Made by a program: the position numbers and the translations under genes
Assembly (NCBI GenBank): GCA_003164035.1
Contig: PLRS01000074.1
Coordinates: 1 to 44,629, forward strand
Reading direction: 5' to 3'
Origin: Bryobacterales bacterium
GTDB lineage: Bacteria > Acidobacteriota > Terriglobia > Bryobacterales > Bryobacteraceae
DNA length: 44,629 bases
Shown here: in pieces, positions 25,087 through 32,614 of the stretch
Position numbering within the stretch: the stretch's first letter is position 1
Layout of the letters: every line of letters starts with the position of its first letter
The notes under the pieces: generated by a model
The model's database searches: none
The model's input: the letters and a program-made list of their open reading frames with translations, nothing else
What the model was told of the DNA's origin: nothing

Positions 25087-25101
25087 CGGAGACTATCTCC
25101 G
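25087..25101. promoter_or_regulatory. TetR operator O2
   Basis: CGGAGA-CTA-TCTCCG, perfect 6-base arms, same core as O1. It lies 61 bases before the oxidoreductase ATG. Confidence 0.75.
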
Positions 25102-25161
25102 TTTTATCAGAATCGCGATGGCCCGTCAACATCGGTTGCGAGCCACGAGGAGGAAAAGAAC

Positions 25162-26067
25162 ATGCGTGTCTTTGTCACGGGAGCAACAGGCTTCATCGGC
25201 TCCGCTATCGTTCAGGAGCTCATTCATTCGGGCCACCAAGTGCTCGGTCTTACGCGCTCCGATGCGGGCGCGGAGTCGCTGATCGCCGCCGGCGCCCAGG
25301 TGCACCGCGGCGATCTCGAAAACCTGGAGAGTCTGCGCAGCGGAGCAGCCAATGCGGATGCGGTAATCCACACCGCCTTCAATCACGACTTCTCGAAGTA
25401 CCTGGCAAACTGTGAAGCCGATCGGCGCGTCATCGAGGCGTTGGGCGACGCTCTTGCCGGCTCCGGCAAACTCCTGATTGTCACCTCCGGGACCGGGATG
25501 GCGAATGCGGGGCCAGGCATTCTCGCCACCGAAGACCAACCGCCGGCCAGTTCCAAAGCAGTTCCTCGCGCCGCTTCGGAAGAGGCGGCCGCTTCGGTCG
25601 CGGCTCGCGGCGTCCGCGTGGCCGTCGTGCGCCTTCCGCAGGTCCATGACACGGTGAAGCAAGGTCTTGTTACTTATGCAATCCACGTCGCCCGCGAAAA
25701 GGGTGTTGCGGCCTACGTCGGCGATGGGCTCAACCGCTGGCCCGCGGCTCATCGCCTCGATACTGCCCACCTGTACCGACTCGCGCTGGAGAAAGCGGAA
25801 GCAGGCGCCCGGTATCATGCAGTCGCGGAAGAGGGAGTGTCCGCCCGAGAGATTGCGGAGGTGATCGGCCGAGGCCTGAAAGTGCCCGCAATCTCCATCG
25901 CACCGGAAGAAGCCGCTGCACATTTCGGCTGGCTCGGGATGTTCGCTGCTTGGAATATGCCTGCTTCCAGCGCGCAAACGCGGGAAAAGCTGGGATGGAA
26001 CCCCACTGGGCCCGGACTTATCTCCGATCTCGAGAACATGCGCTACTTCCCAGCCCTGAAAAACTAA
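25162..26067 (+). CDS. NAD-dependent epimerase/dehydratase-like oxidoreductase (extended SDR)
   Basis: 301 residues from ATG 25162, with GAGGAGG upstream; longer frames would run through the operators. MRVFVTGATGFIGSAIVQELIHSGHQVLGLTRS is the TGATGFIG Rossmann motif; GDLENLESLRSGAANADAVIHTAFNHDF is the second binding element. The active-site YxxxK is not evident: the region LIVTSGTGM... lacks it, so it is an atypical SDR. The substrate is unknown. First gene of the TetR-controlled set. Confidence 0.88.
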   Translation: MRVFVTGATGFIGSAIVQELIHSGHQVLGLTRSDAGAESLIAAGAQVHRGDLENLESLRSGAANADAVIHTAFNHDFSKYLANCEADRRVIEALGDALAGSGKLLIVTSGTGMANAGPGILATEDQPPASSKAVPRAASEEAAASVAARGVRVAVVRLPQVHDTVKQGLVTYAIHVAREKGVAAYVGDGLNRWPAAHRLDTAHLYRLALEKAEAGARYHAVAEEGVSAREIAEVIGRGLKVPAISIAPEEAAAHFGWLGMFAAWNMPASSAQTREKLGWNPTGPGLISDLENMRYFPALKN

Positions 26068-26078
26068 AGGAGATTACT

Positions 26079-26831
26079 ATGCAGGACAAACCCGTCGCCC
26101 TGGTCACCGGGGCTAACAAAGGAATCGGTCTTCAAATCGCGAAGGATCTCGCGGCCCATGGCTTTACCGTGCTCGTCGGGTCGCGCAACCTCGAGCATGG
26201 GGAGGCGGCCGCTAAGAGCGTCGGAGCGGATGCCCGCGCCCTCCAGCTCGACGTCACGAATCAGGCCTCCATCGGCGCCGCCGCGGAGCGCATCCGGAAT
26301 GAGTTCGGCCGTCTCGACGTGCTGGTGAACAACGCGGGCATCGCACATACGGGAAAGCCGGGTACGCCGCTCGCGGAGCTGATGAAATCGGGCCGCCCGA
26401 GCGTCGCGTCTCTCGACGAGGTGCGCGCGGTGTTCGAAACGAACGTGTTCGGCGTCATCGCCGTCACGCAAGCGATGCTTCCCCTGCTTCGCGAAGCGCC
26501 GGCCGGACGCATCGTCAACGTATCGAGCGGCCTCGGCTCGCTGACGTTGAATGCGGACCCGGCCTCTCCCTATCGCCACATGCCCGTTGCCGGCTACAGC
26601 CCGTCGAAGACTGCCCTCAACGCGATCACGCTCGCCTTCGCCCTGGAACTCGAGTCGACACGCATCAAGGTCAACGCTGCGTGCCCGGGCTTCACCGCGA
26701 CGGACCTCAACAACTTCGAGGGCACGCGCACCGTCCAACAGGGCGCGCGAGAGCCCGTGCGCCTCGCCCTCCTCGACGCGAACGGTCCGACGGGCACGTA
26801 CTCGAACGAGGATGGTCCGCTCCCGTGGTGA
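26079..26831 (+). CDS. short-chain dehydrogenase/reductase
   Basis: 250 residues with AAGGAG before ATG 26079. ALVTGANKGIGLQIAKDL is the TGxxxGIG cofactor motif, NNAGIA the NNAG motif, IVNVSSGLGS carries the catalytic Ser, and YSPSKTALN the YxxxK pair. PGFTATDLN follows as usual. Active SDRs of this type reduce carbonyls with NADPH; the sequence resembles carbonyl-reductase-like members (NKGIG). It starts 11 bases after the previous stop, so it is in the same operon. Probably detoxifies small carbonyl compounds (inference). Confidence 0.93.
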   Translation: MQDKPVALVTGANKGIGLQIAKDLAAHGFTVLVGSRNLEHGEAAAKSVGADARALQLDVTNQASIGAAAERIRNEFGRLDVLVNNAGIAHTGKPGTPLAELMKSGRPSVASLDEVRAVFETNVFGVIAVTQAMLPLLREAPAGRIVNVSSGLGSLTLNADPASPYRHMPVAGYSPSKTALNAITLAFALELESTRIKVNAACPGFTATDLNNFEGTRTVQQGAREPVRLALLDANGPTGTYSNEDGPLPW

Positions 26832-26850
26832 TGTCATGAAAGGAGAAGAG

Positions 26851-27729
26851 ATGATCGTCGTGACCACTCCAACGGGGCAGATCGGATCGCAGGTCGTCGC
26901 GAACCTTCTTGCCGCCAACGAGCCTGTGCGCGTGATTGCGCGCGATCCAGACCGACTCGCCGCCGAGGTCCGGGCCAAGGTGGAAGTCGTACAGGGATCG
27001 AGCGATGACGAGAGCGTCCTGATGCGCGCTCTCGAAGGCGCGGAATGCTTGTTCCTGGTCGTGCCGCCTTCGTTTGCGACGAACGATGTCGGAGAGTATT
27101 ATCTCCGGTTCACCCGTCCCGTCTGCCGCGCCATCGAGAGTAAGAGAGTGAAGCGGGTCGTTACGGTTTCCGGCGTGGGCCGGCGAATCGCCGTGAATGC
27201 CGGTCCGGTAACTGCTTCCTTTGCGAAGGACGTGGAGATCGAGCGTACGGGCGTGGATCTCCGCGCTCTATGGTGCCCCGGTTTCATGGAGAATCTGTTG
27301 AGACAAGTCGATGCGCTCAACCATCAGGCCGCTTTCTTCGCCCCAATTCTCCCGGATTTGAGGGCTCCTTTGGTGGCGACGCGGGATATTGCCGCCAGCG
27401 GCGCCAAACTCCTTCTCGACAGATCGTGGACAGGCCAGGGCGGGGTTGCGGTGCTCGGCCCAGAGGACCTCTCCTGCAACGACATGGCGAGGATTCTGAC
27501 GGACGTGCTGGGCAAACCGATCCGTTTCCACTCTGTGCCCGGTGACGAGTATAAGACCCAACTGATCCGGTTCGGCGCGACCGAAGCGTTCGCCCAGGGC
27601 CTGATGGACATGTATGCCGCCAAGGACAGCGGCCTCGACAACGCAGAACCGCGAACGCCGGAAAACACGACTCCAACGACTTTCCGGCAATGGTGCGAGG
27701 AAATTTTGAAGCCTGCATTTCTGAGCTAG
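26851..27729 (+). CDS. NmrA-like NAD(P)-binding protein
   Basis: 292 residues; AAGGAG stands before ATG 26851. MIVVTTPTGQIGSQVVANLLAANEPVRVIARDPDRL is the NAD(P)-binding Rossmann start (TPTGQIG). VEVVQGSSDDESVLMRALEGAECLFLVVPP and VKRVVTVSGVG resemble NmrA/QOR2-type quinone reductases and sensors. No YxxxK is seen. The C-terminal part GPEDLSCNDMARILTDVLGKPIRF also fits NmrA-like folds. Third gene of the set behind TetR; it may use quinones or sense redox state. Confidence 0.88.
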   Translation: MIVVTTPTGQIGSQVVANLLAANEPVRVIARDPDRLAAEVRAKVEVVQGSSDDESVLMRALEGAECLFLVVPPSFATNDVGEYYLRFTRPVCRAIESKRVKRVVTVSGVGRRIAVNAGPVTASFAKDVEIERTGVDLRALWCPGFMENLLRQVDALNHQAAFFAPILPDLRAPLVATRDIAASGAKLLLDRSWTGQGGVAVLGPEDLSCNDMARILTDVLGKPIRFHSVPGDEYKTQLIRFGATEAFAQGLMDMYAAKDSGLDNAEPRTPENTTPTTFRQWCEEILKPAFLS

Positions 27730-27772
27730 TGGAGTGTCCAAGAGAAAGGTGGGCAGGTGCGCGAAGGGAAGA

Positions 27773-27809
27773 GCCGCCTGGAAAGGCGGCAGCAGCCACG
27801 ATTGGCTGC
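27773..27809 (+). repeat. double-hairpin repeat
   Basis: GCCGCCT-GGAA-AGGCGGC followed by GCAGCCA-CGAT-TGGCTGC, both perfect 7-bp stems with 4-base loops, then CCCCACG. The last hairpin recurs at 41892-41909. Confidence 0.8.
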
Positions 27810-27847
27810 CCCACGGCGCAGCATAACCGCAACCAAAAGCGCCGGGA

Positions 27848-27882
27848 TGAGTCCCGGCGTGGCAGACCGAGGGTCCGCTCCA
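27848..27882 (+). repeat. degenerate half of the btuF-type palindrome
   Basis: GAGTCCCGGCGTGGCAGACC and GGTCCGCTCCACG align with the right arm at 33275-33311 (GAGTCGGGACGTGGCAGGCA...CCCGCTCCAC). Confidence 0.5.
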
Positions 27883-28062
27883 CGAAAGAGTCAATCCAAC
27901 CATCTGGAACGATGGCGAACAAGAGCAATATCCCGCGAGTCAGCGCGCACCGCCGTCAACGCGGCAATGGCCATGAGCGGGAACAACTTATCCCTGGCAA
28001 CGCACACGATAACGCCCTTAGCGGCCGTCACAATCACACGAGGTCGCGCCCCGATTCGGCGG

Positions 28063-28068
28063 TAAACT
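28063..28068 (+). promoter_or_regulatory. TAAACT -10 box, leaderless spacing
   Basis: Six bases separate it from ATG 28075, the same spacing as at 1472, 6804 and 36787. Confidence 0.45.
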
Positions 28069-28074
28069 GAGGCT

Positions 28075-28302
28075 ATGGACCCGGCACCCGAGAAGCCCAT
28101 CGACGAGTTCCGGCGGGACCGCACGCAATTTTCCGTCGCGCGGCTGACCGATCCGGACGACTCGCTCGAGTATTGGTTGTCCCGTCCGGTCGAAGAGCGG
28201 CTGCGGGCGCTGGAACGCCTGCGAAGGATTTCTTATGGCGACACCGTCGCTTCCGGACGACTTCAAAGAGTTTTTGAAGTTGCTCGACTCGAACGGCGTT
28301 GA
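28075..28302 (+). CDS. hypothetical small protein of a nucleotidyltransferase pair
   Basis: 75 residues. FSVARLTDPDDSLEYWLSRPVEERLRALERLRRISYGD looks like the small proteins encoded just before AbiEii-like/DUF6036 nucleotidyltransferases, ending with RLQRVFEVARL. The partner begins at ATG 28235 inside this gene in another frame, the usual overlap for such pairs. The partner is truncated after about 27 residues, so this protein has probably lost its mate. A TA or phage-defence role is inferred from family context only. Confidence 0.7.
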   Translation: MDPAPEKPIDEFRRDRTQFSVARLTDPDDSLEYWLSRPVEERLRALERLRRISYGDTVASGRLQRVFEVARLERR

Positions 28303-28375
28303 ATACCTGCTGATCGCACGTATCACCTATCGCTACGTACGGAACAAGTCGCAGCACTCCCATAGTTATCGATAA
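28235..28375 (+). pseudogene. truncated nucleotidyltransferase (AbiEii/DUF6036-like), N-terminus only
   Basis: ATG 28235 gives MATPSLPDDFKEFLKLLDSN then GVEYLLI, the characteristic start of this family. Instead of the next conserved stretch (usually GGYAVGYHG) the frame reads unrelated ARITYRYVRNKSQHSHSYR and stops at 28375. The catalytic GGxA and Asp motifs are absent. A deletion near 28316 removed the rest, and the fucosidase gene follows 37 bases later. Confidence 0.65.
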
Positions 28376-28412
28376 CTGAACGTGGTATGCTGCCTGCTGG
28401 AGTTTCCCCCCT

Positions 28413-29711
28413 ATGACGCGACGAGATTACCTGGAATGGATGACGGCCGCAGCCGCGGCCACCGCCGCCGTACGCACGGTTTCGGCCGCCGGCGGAGACG
28501 AGGACCGAGCCCGGCGCATGAAATGGTGGCACGAGGCGCGTTTCGGCATGTTTATTCACTGGGGCCTGTACAGCGTGATCGGCCGGCACGAATGGGCGAT
28601 GGAACAGGAAGGCATCCCGGTGGCGGAGTACCAGGCATACGCCAAGCAATTCCGGCCCAAACCGAATGCCGCGCGCGACTGGGCCAAACTGGCCAAATCC
28701 GCCGGCCAGAAGTACATGGTGATGACCACCAAGCACCATGAAGGGTTTTGCAACTTCGCGAGCAAACTGACCAACTACAACGCCGCCCAGCAGGGGCCCG
28801 GCCGCGACCTGGTGGCGGAGTACGTCGAAGCGGCGCGCGCCGAGGGAATGCGGGTGGGATTCTATTACTCGCTGATGGACTGGCACCATCCCGACGGCGC
28901 CCGCTGCGCCACCGACGAGGCCGCCCGGCGCCGCTTCGTCGATTATACCCACGGGCTGATTCACGAGCTGATGACGAACTACGGCAAGATCGACGTGCTG
29001 TGGTACGACGTTTCCTGGCCGCTCGATGCCGCCGGCTGGGAATCGGAGAAGATGAACAAGATGGTGTTCGAGCTGCAGCCCGAGATCATCGTCAACAACC
29101 GCAACGCGCTCGATGGCGATTTCGCCACCCCCGAGCAGCGCATCCAAGCCGCCAAGGGGGCCTGGGAATCCTGCATGACGATGAACGATAGCTGGGGCTA
29201 TCAGCGCGCCGACGACAACTGGAAATCGCCCAAGACGATCGTGCGCAACCTGGTGACCTGCGCCCACGATACGGGCAATTACCTGCTGAATATCGGCCCC
29301 AAGGCGGACGGATCGATTCCGGAGGAGTCCGTGCGGGTTTTGACCGCGGTGGGAAAGTGGATGGAGAAGAACGGCGAGACGATCTACCAGTCGGAGACCT
29401 GCCAGCCGCGCCGCTCCGAGTTTGCCAGCTTTTCGCGCAAGGGGAACACGCTGTACATGCACGTGCACTACTGGCCGGGTTCCACGGTGGCGCTGGGCGG
29501 GTTGACGAGCCAGGTGAAATCGGCTCGCCTGGTGGCGTCCGGCAAACCGGTGAAATTCGAGCAGGAGAGATTCCGCGTGCGTTTCACCGGCCTGCCCGAG
29601 AACGCGCCCGACGAACCGGTGACCACCATCGCCATCGAGTGCGACGGCGAGCCGAACCAGGATATGGACCAGATCCGCAAAGAGCGCCCGCGGCTGGGGG
29701 TGGGGGTTTAG
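28413..29711 (+). CDS. exported GH29 alpha-L-fucosidase
   Basis: 432 residues. MTRRDYLEWMTAAAAATAAVRTVSAAG is a twin-arginine-like export signal. The catalytic barrel has WWHEARFGMFIHWGLYSVIGRHEWAM, KYMVMTTKHHEGFCNFASKLTNYNA, MRVGFYYSLMDWHHPD, and the nucleophile region IDVLWYDVSWP (Asp about residue 206). GYQRADDNWKSP and GNYLLNIGPKADGSIPEESVRVL are the late GH29 blocks. It removes L-fucose from plant, algal or microbial glycans. No transporter or sugar regulator is adjacent. Confidence 0.95.
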   Translation: MTRRDYLEWMTAAAAATAAVRTVSAAGGDEDRARRMKWWHEARFGMFIHWGLYSVIGRHEWAMEQEGIPVAEYQAYAKQFRPKPNAARDWAKLAKSAGQKYMVMTTKHHEGFCNFASKLTNYNAAQQGPGRDLVAEYVEAARAEGMRVGFYYSLMDWHHPDGARCATDEAARRRFVDYTHGLIHELMTNYGKIDVLWYDVSWPLDAAGWESEKMNKMVFELQPEIIVNNRNALDGDFATPEQRIQAAKGAWESCMTMNDSWGYQRADDNWKSPKTIVRNLVTCAHDTGNYLLNIGPKADGSIPEESVRVLTAVGKWMEKNGETIYQSETCQPRRSEFASFSRKGNTLYMHVHYWPGSTVALGGLTSQVKSARLVASGKPVKFEQERFRVRFTGLPENAPDEPVTTIAIECDGEPNQDMDQIRKERPRLGVGV

Positions 29712-29726
29712 TCGCCGGCAGATCCG

Positions 29727-30136
29727 TCAACGCGCCTCATCGGGCAATTGTGCCAGGAGCGCGCCGACGAATCCACGCACCTTGTTCAGCGCGGCGGCGG
29801 CATCGGCCAGGGATGGCTCGTCAACATCGCCGGGATAACGGAACAGCCAGGCGTATTTTGTGAATTCCACCACCTCATCGATACGCTGCTCCAGTGTCGG
29901 GTCGAGGTCGACCGCTTGCTTGCCGAGCCTCCCCAAGTCGTGCGTCTTTGGGAAAGGTTGGTCCCGCCAGTCAAAAAGCCTTTCAGCGCCTTCTCTGCCG
30001 CTTGCTGGCAGTGGAATAGGGCATCTTCGGACGCCGGCGGCTCGGCGGCCAAGTCGATCTGTGCGCACCGGAGGTCCTTATCCGCCTTTTCAAACCAGGA
30101 GCGGGCGTCCGCACGGCGCCGCGCATCAGCCTCCAC
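29727..30136 (-). pseudogene. HEPN-domain toxin of a MNT/HEPN pair, frameshifted
   Basis: From GTG 30136 the frame reads ARSWFEKADKDLRCAQIDLA...DALFHCQQAAEKALKGFLT. The family continuation WRDQPFPKTHDLGRLGKQAV...DEPSLADAAAALNKVRGFV is in the next frame, ending at 29727. One missing base near 29964-29970, beside a T5 run, restores a HEPN protein of about 136 residues. The usual RxxxxH RNase motif is not obvious, as is common in MNT partners. Its start overlaps the nucleotidyltransferase stop by 11 bases. The same two frames would also be joined by -1 slippage. Confidence 0.8.
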
Positions 30137-30512
30137 ACAGCAGCTTTCCCTCTCGCATTATGGTTGCCGGCAGAGACGCCTTTAAGCAGACGCGATCCTC
30201 AAAATCCGAACGGGTCCACACCAATACGTCACTCGCCACGCCGAGCCGCCAAATCGCCTTGTAGGCTCTGCCGCTATCGCGAAGAGGCACGGGAGTATCG
30301 TCGGGCACCACTACCATCAGATCGTAATCGCTATCCGGGCCTGCATCTCCACGCGCCGCGGAACCAAACAAATAAATCCGTTCAGGGCGATACAGGTCTC
30401 GAAGCCGCTGGACAGCTGCGGCCAGAATCGGATCGCCCGCCGACGGCGGAGCGAACGTCTGAGAGATCGCTTCCGGCATGTCTTCCAGTCCCAGTTTGGC
30501 ACAACTATGCAC
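30126..30512 (-). CDS. MNT-type nucleotidyltransferase antitoxin
   Basis: 128 residues from GTG 30512; ATG 12 codons in (MPEAISQ) is an alternative, with GGAAG just before it. RIYLFGSAARGDAGPDSDYDLMVVV carries the GS-x-R-G and D-x-D metal site of minimal nucleotidyltransferases. VASDVLVWTRSDFEDRV is the third acidic element. In MNT/HEPN pairs this enzyme adds AMP groups to the HEPN toxin and silences it. It is intact while the HEPN partner is frameshifted. Confidence 0.9.
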   Translation of the reverse strand: MHSCAKLGLEDMPEAISQTFAPPSAGDPILAAAVQRLRDLYRPERIYLFGSAARGDAGPDSDYDLMVVVPDDTPVPLRDSGRAYKAIWRLGVASDVLVWTRSDFEDRVCLKASLPATIMREGKLLCGG

Positions 30513-30540
30513 GGGTCGCCTTGCGATCGTCCCCGCTCTT

Positions 30541-30660
30541 ATGATCGCCTCCAGCCCGAGTTACGAAGCCGCGGCCGTCGGGGCGGCAGCGGTGCTCCAT
30601 CGCCTGGTGGCGGCGGGAACCGGCAACATCGCGCGCGGCCAGGCCAACGCTCGTGCCTAG
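30541..30660 (+). pseudogene. duplicated fragment of cobT
   Basis: 30583-30634 matches 31898-31949 at 50 of 52 bases, in the same reading frame. It encodes AAAVLHRLVAAGTGNIA, the CobT substrate-loop region. The fragment sits in a 39-codon frame opening with ATG 30541, between the MNT gene and an uncharacterised gene. It is too short for activity and is probably the scar of a local duplication that brought the TA genes next to cobT. Confidence 0.75.
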
Positions 30661-31040
30661 CGAATGCGGTACACGAGTGCGTCCTCGACAAATCGGTCGC
30701 CGATGAGTTGGCCGCCCAAACGCATGCCTTCGACGCTCTCTGCTTTCGCGAAGATCCGGCGAAGTGCGCGAATGAACGGATCGGACATCCTCAAAATGAG
30801 CAGCGTGGGAGTTCGATCCGCGGATATCCCCGCCGCTCCGAGCGCGTCATGGACCAGACCATAAGCTTCCGCGGGCGCGGCTGAGTCCAGCCGGCGCGAT
30901 GCGAGCGCAAATCGCCAGTCTTCGTACTCCGACAAGTAGACCCATAGCACTACGCTGATCGACAGGGTCGAGCGGTCCAGCGCCTGGACCAACTCCGCTC
31001 CGGCCGCAAAATCCGCTGCTACCAATGCCGTCTTATCCAA
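30657..31040 (-). CDS. uncharacterised protein paired with HEPN protein
   Basis: 127 residues: ADFAAGAELVQALDRSTLSISVVLWVYLSEYEDWRFALASRRLDSAAPAEAYGLVHDALGAAG, then TPTLLILRMSDPFIRALRRI and GQLIGDRFVEDALVYRI. This is an alpha/beta protein with no known catalytic motif. Its start overlaps the end of the HEPN gene by 22 bases, so the two are co-translated and likely interact. By analogy with HEPN pairs it may be the neutralising partner, but I know no named family with this role. Confidence 0.7.
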   Translation of the reverse strand: MDKTALVAADFAAGAELVQALDRSTLSISVVLWVYLSEYEDWRFALASRRLDSAAPAEAYGLVHDALGAAGISADRTPTLLILRMSDPFIRALRRIFAKAESVEGMRLGGQLIGDRFVEDALVYRIR

Positions 31041-31441
31041 GCAATCACCTCATGTTTCCGGTCACCGACCGCCTCCACGAGCGCCTGCGCCAGGCCTGAA
31101 CTGTGCCTCCGGTAGCGGCTCTGCTCCGACCATTGCTGCACTAGATCCCAATACCTGCCAAAGACCGGATCGCTGCCCGCCTCTTGCGAACGCGCCATCT
31201 CTAGGTTAGCGACTTTGACAAGATCTTTCAAATTGTGCGTGTAACTTGCATCCACGCTCTTCTTATCGGGGAAGTCGTGACGCTCGGTTCCCCTTGCGAT
31301 GCACGCCTTCAGGGCACACTCGACCGCGTAGCCGGCCAGGTAATAAGCGCCGTCTGGAAAGCCGGCACCCATTAACGCTTTTGCCTCCGCGAGCCTGGTG
31401 CGGGCGAGGAGTTGCAGGTCCTTCCGGTTCACGCCCCCCAT
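31019..31441 (-). CDS. HEPN-domain protein
   Basis: 140 residues from ATG 31441; longer frames have no sensible start. DLQLLARTRLAEAKALMGAGFPDGAYYLAGYAVECALKACIARG is the HEPN four-helix core (AYYLAGYAVECALKA). YTHNLKDLV and VVQQW-like helices follow (RYWDLVQQWSEQSRYR), and R-x4-H-like spacing occurs in SRYRRHSSG. HEPN proteins are often RNases in TA or abortive-infection systems. It precedes the uncharacterised partner, and is divergent from cobT. It is intact, unlike the HEPN toxin at 29727. Confidence 0.8.
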   Translation of the reverse strand: MGGVNRKDLQLLARTRLAEAKALMGAGFPDGAYYLAGYAVECALKACIARGTERHDFPDKKSVDASYTHNLKDLVKVANLEMARSQEAGSDPVFGRYWDLVQQWSEQSRYRRHSSGLAQALVEAVGDRKHEVIAWIRRHW

Positions 31442-31525
31442 GCTAGCGCACACGAGCCATGGCCGGACGCCGAGGCAGAAGATTGCCCCCCCGCCTCCCA
31501 CCCGCAATGTGTTTTCATATTCATT

Positions 31526-32608
31526 GTGAAATTACTCGAGGAGACTTTACGCGCCATCCGGCCGCGGGATGAACAAGCGCGGCGGCGTGCGCGCGCCCGG
31601 CTGGAACAGCTCACCATGCCGTATTGGGCGCTGGGGCGGCTGATGGATCTGGCGGAGGACCTAGCTGGCATCACGGGCGTGGCGCAACCGGCGACCGCGC
31701 GGCGAACCGTGGTGGTGATGGCGGGCGACCACGGCGTGGCGGCGGAAGGCGTCAGCAAGTATCCGGTGGAAGTCACCGTGCAAATGGTGTTGAACTTCGT
31801 GCGCGGCGGCGCGGCGGCGAACGCCATGGCGCGGGTGGTAGGCGCGCGCGTGGTGGTGGTGGATATGGGCGTGGCGGCCGAGCTCCCGGCGGAAGCGGCG
31901 GCGGCGGTGCTCCATCGCCGGGTGGCGGCGGGAACCGGCAACATCGCGCAAGGGCCGGCCATGACCCGCGAACAAGCGATTCAGGCTTTGGAAGCCGGCA
32001 TCGGCATCGCGGCCGATCTGGACTCCACTACCGACCTTTTCGCCACCGGCGAGATGGGGATCGCCAATACCACCCCTTCGAGCGCCATCGTGGCCGCCTT
32101 GTGCGGCTCGTCACCGGCGGAAGTAACCGGCGCCGGCACCGGCATCGACGAACCCCAGCGGCAACACAAGATCGCCGTGATCGAACGCGCCCTGGCCGTT
32201 AACCGGCCCGATCCGAACGATGGTCTGGATGTGGTGGCGCGGGTGGGCGGTTTTGAGATCGCGGGCCTGGCGGGCCTGATTCTGGGCGCGGCTGCGCGGC
32301 GTAAGCCGGTCCTGATCGATGGATTCATCTCCACCGCGGCGGCATTGATCGCGCAGGCGCTGGCGCCGGATTCGGCCGATGCCATGATTGCCGCGCATCA
32401 AAGCGTGGAACCCGGCCATCGCGCGGCGCTGGCGAAGCTGGGCAAACTGCCCCTGCTAGACCTGGGGATGCGGCTGGGCGAAGGCACCGGCGCTACGCTG
32501 GCAATGAGCCTGGTGGAGGCGGCCGCGCGGCTTCTTAGCGACGGGGCCACTTTCGAAGAAGCCGCCGTTAGCCAGGCCAAGCAGACGGCCGCACCCGCTG
32601 TGCCATGA
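31526..32608 (+). CDS. cobT: nicotinate-nucleotide:dimethylbenzimidazole phosphoribosyltransferase
   Basis: 360 residues from GTG 31526. LTMPYWALGRLMDLAEDLAGI, VVMAGDHGVAAEGVSKYPVEVTVQMVLNFVRGGAAANAMARVVGARVVVVDMGVA, RRVAAGTGNIAQGPAMTREQA, TGEMGIANTTPSSAIVAAL, GRGTGID-like GAGTGID and the catalytic-Glu block LLDLGMRLGEGTGATLA are all present. It makes alpha-ribazole phosphate for the lower loop of cobalamin. First gene of the operon, with cobU 6 bases downstream. No cobalamin riboswitch fits in the 84 bases before it. Confidence 0.96.
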   Translation: MKLLEETLRAIRPRDEQARRRARARLEQLTMPYWALGRLMDLAEDLAGITGVAQPATARRTVVVMAGDHGVAAEGVSKYPVEVTVQMVLNFVRGGAAANAMARVVGARVVVVDMGVAAELPAEAAAAVLHRRVAAGTGNIAQGPAMTREQAIQALEAGIGIAADLDSTTDLFATGEMGIANTTPSSAIVAALCGSSPAEVTGAGTGIDEPQRQHKIAVIERALAVNRPDPNDGLDVVARVGGFEIAGLAGLILGAAARRKPVLIDGFISTAAALIAQALAPDSADAMIAAHQSVEPGHRAALAKLGKLPLLDLGMRLGEGTGATLAMSLVEAAARLLSDGATFEEAAVSQAKQTAAPAVP

Positions 32609-32614
32609 TCGGAT

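Larger units (their letters stand above)
27730..28074. other. 345-bp intergenic region with repeat pieces
   Basis: No gene is supported. It contains a double hairpin repeat (27773-27809), a fragment of the btuF-type palindrome (27848-27882), and TAAACT at 28063-28068 for the next gene. Confidence 0.55.

Noticed and set aside
29960-29975. Programmed -1 frameshift in the HEPN gene
   Set aside because: Not a standard slippery heptamer, and other toxins here carry similar one-base losses without slip sites; decay or error is simpler.
31442-31525. Cobalamin riboswitch before cobT
   Set aside because: Only 84 bases lie between the divergent HEPN start and cobT, too short for the aptamer, and no conserved boxes are visible.
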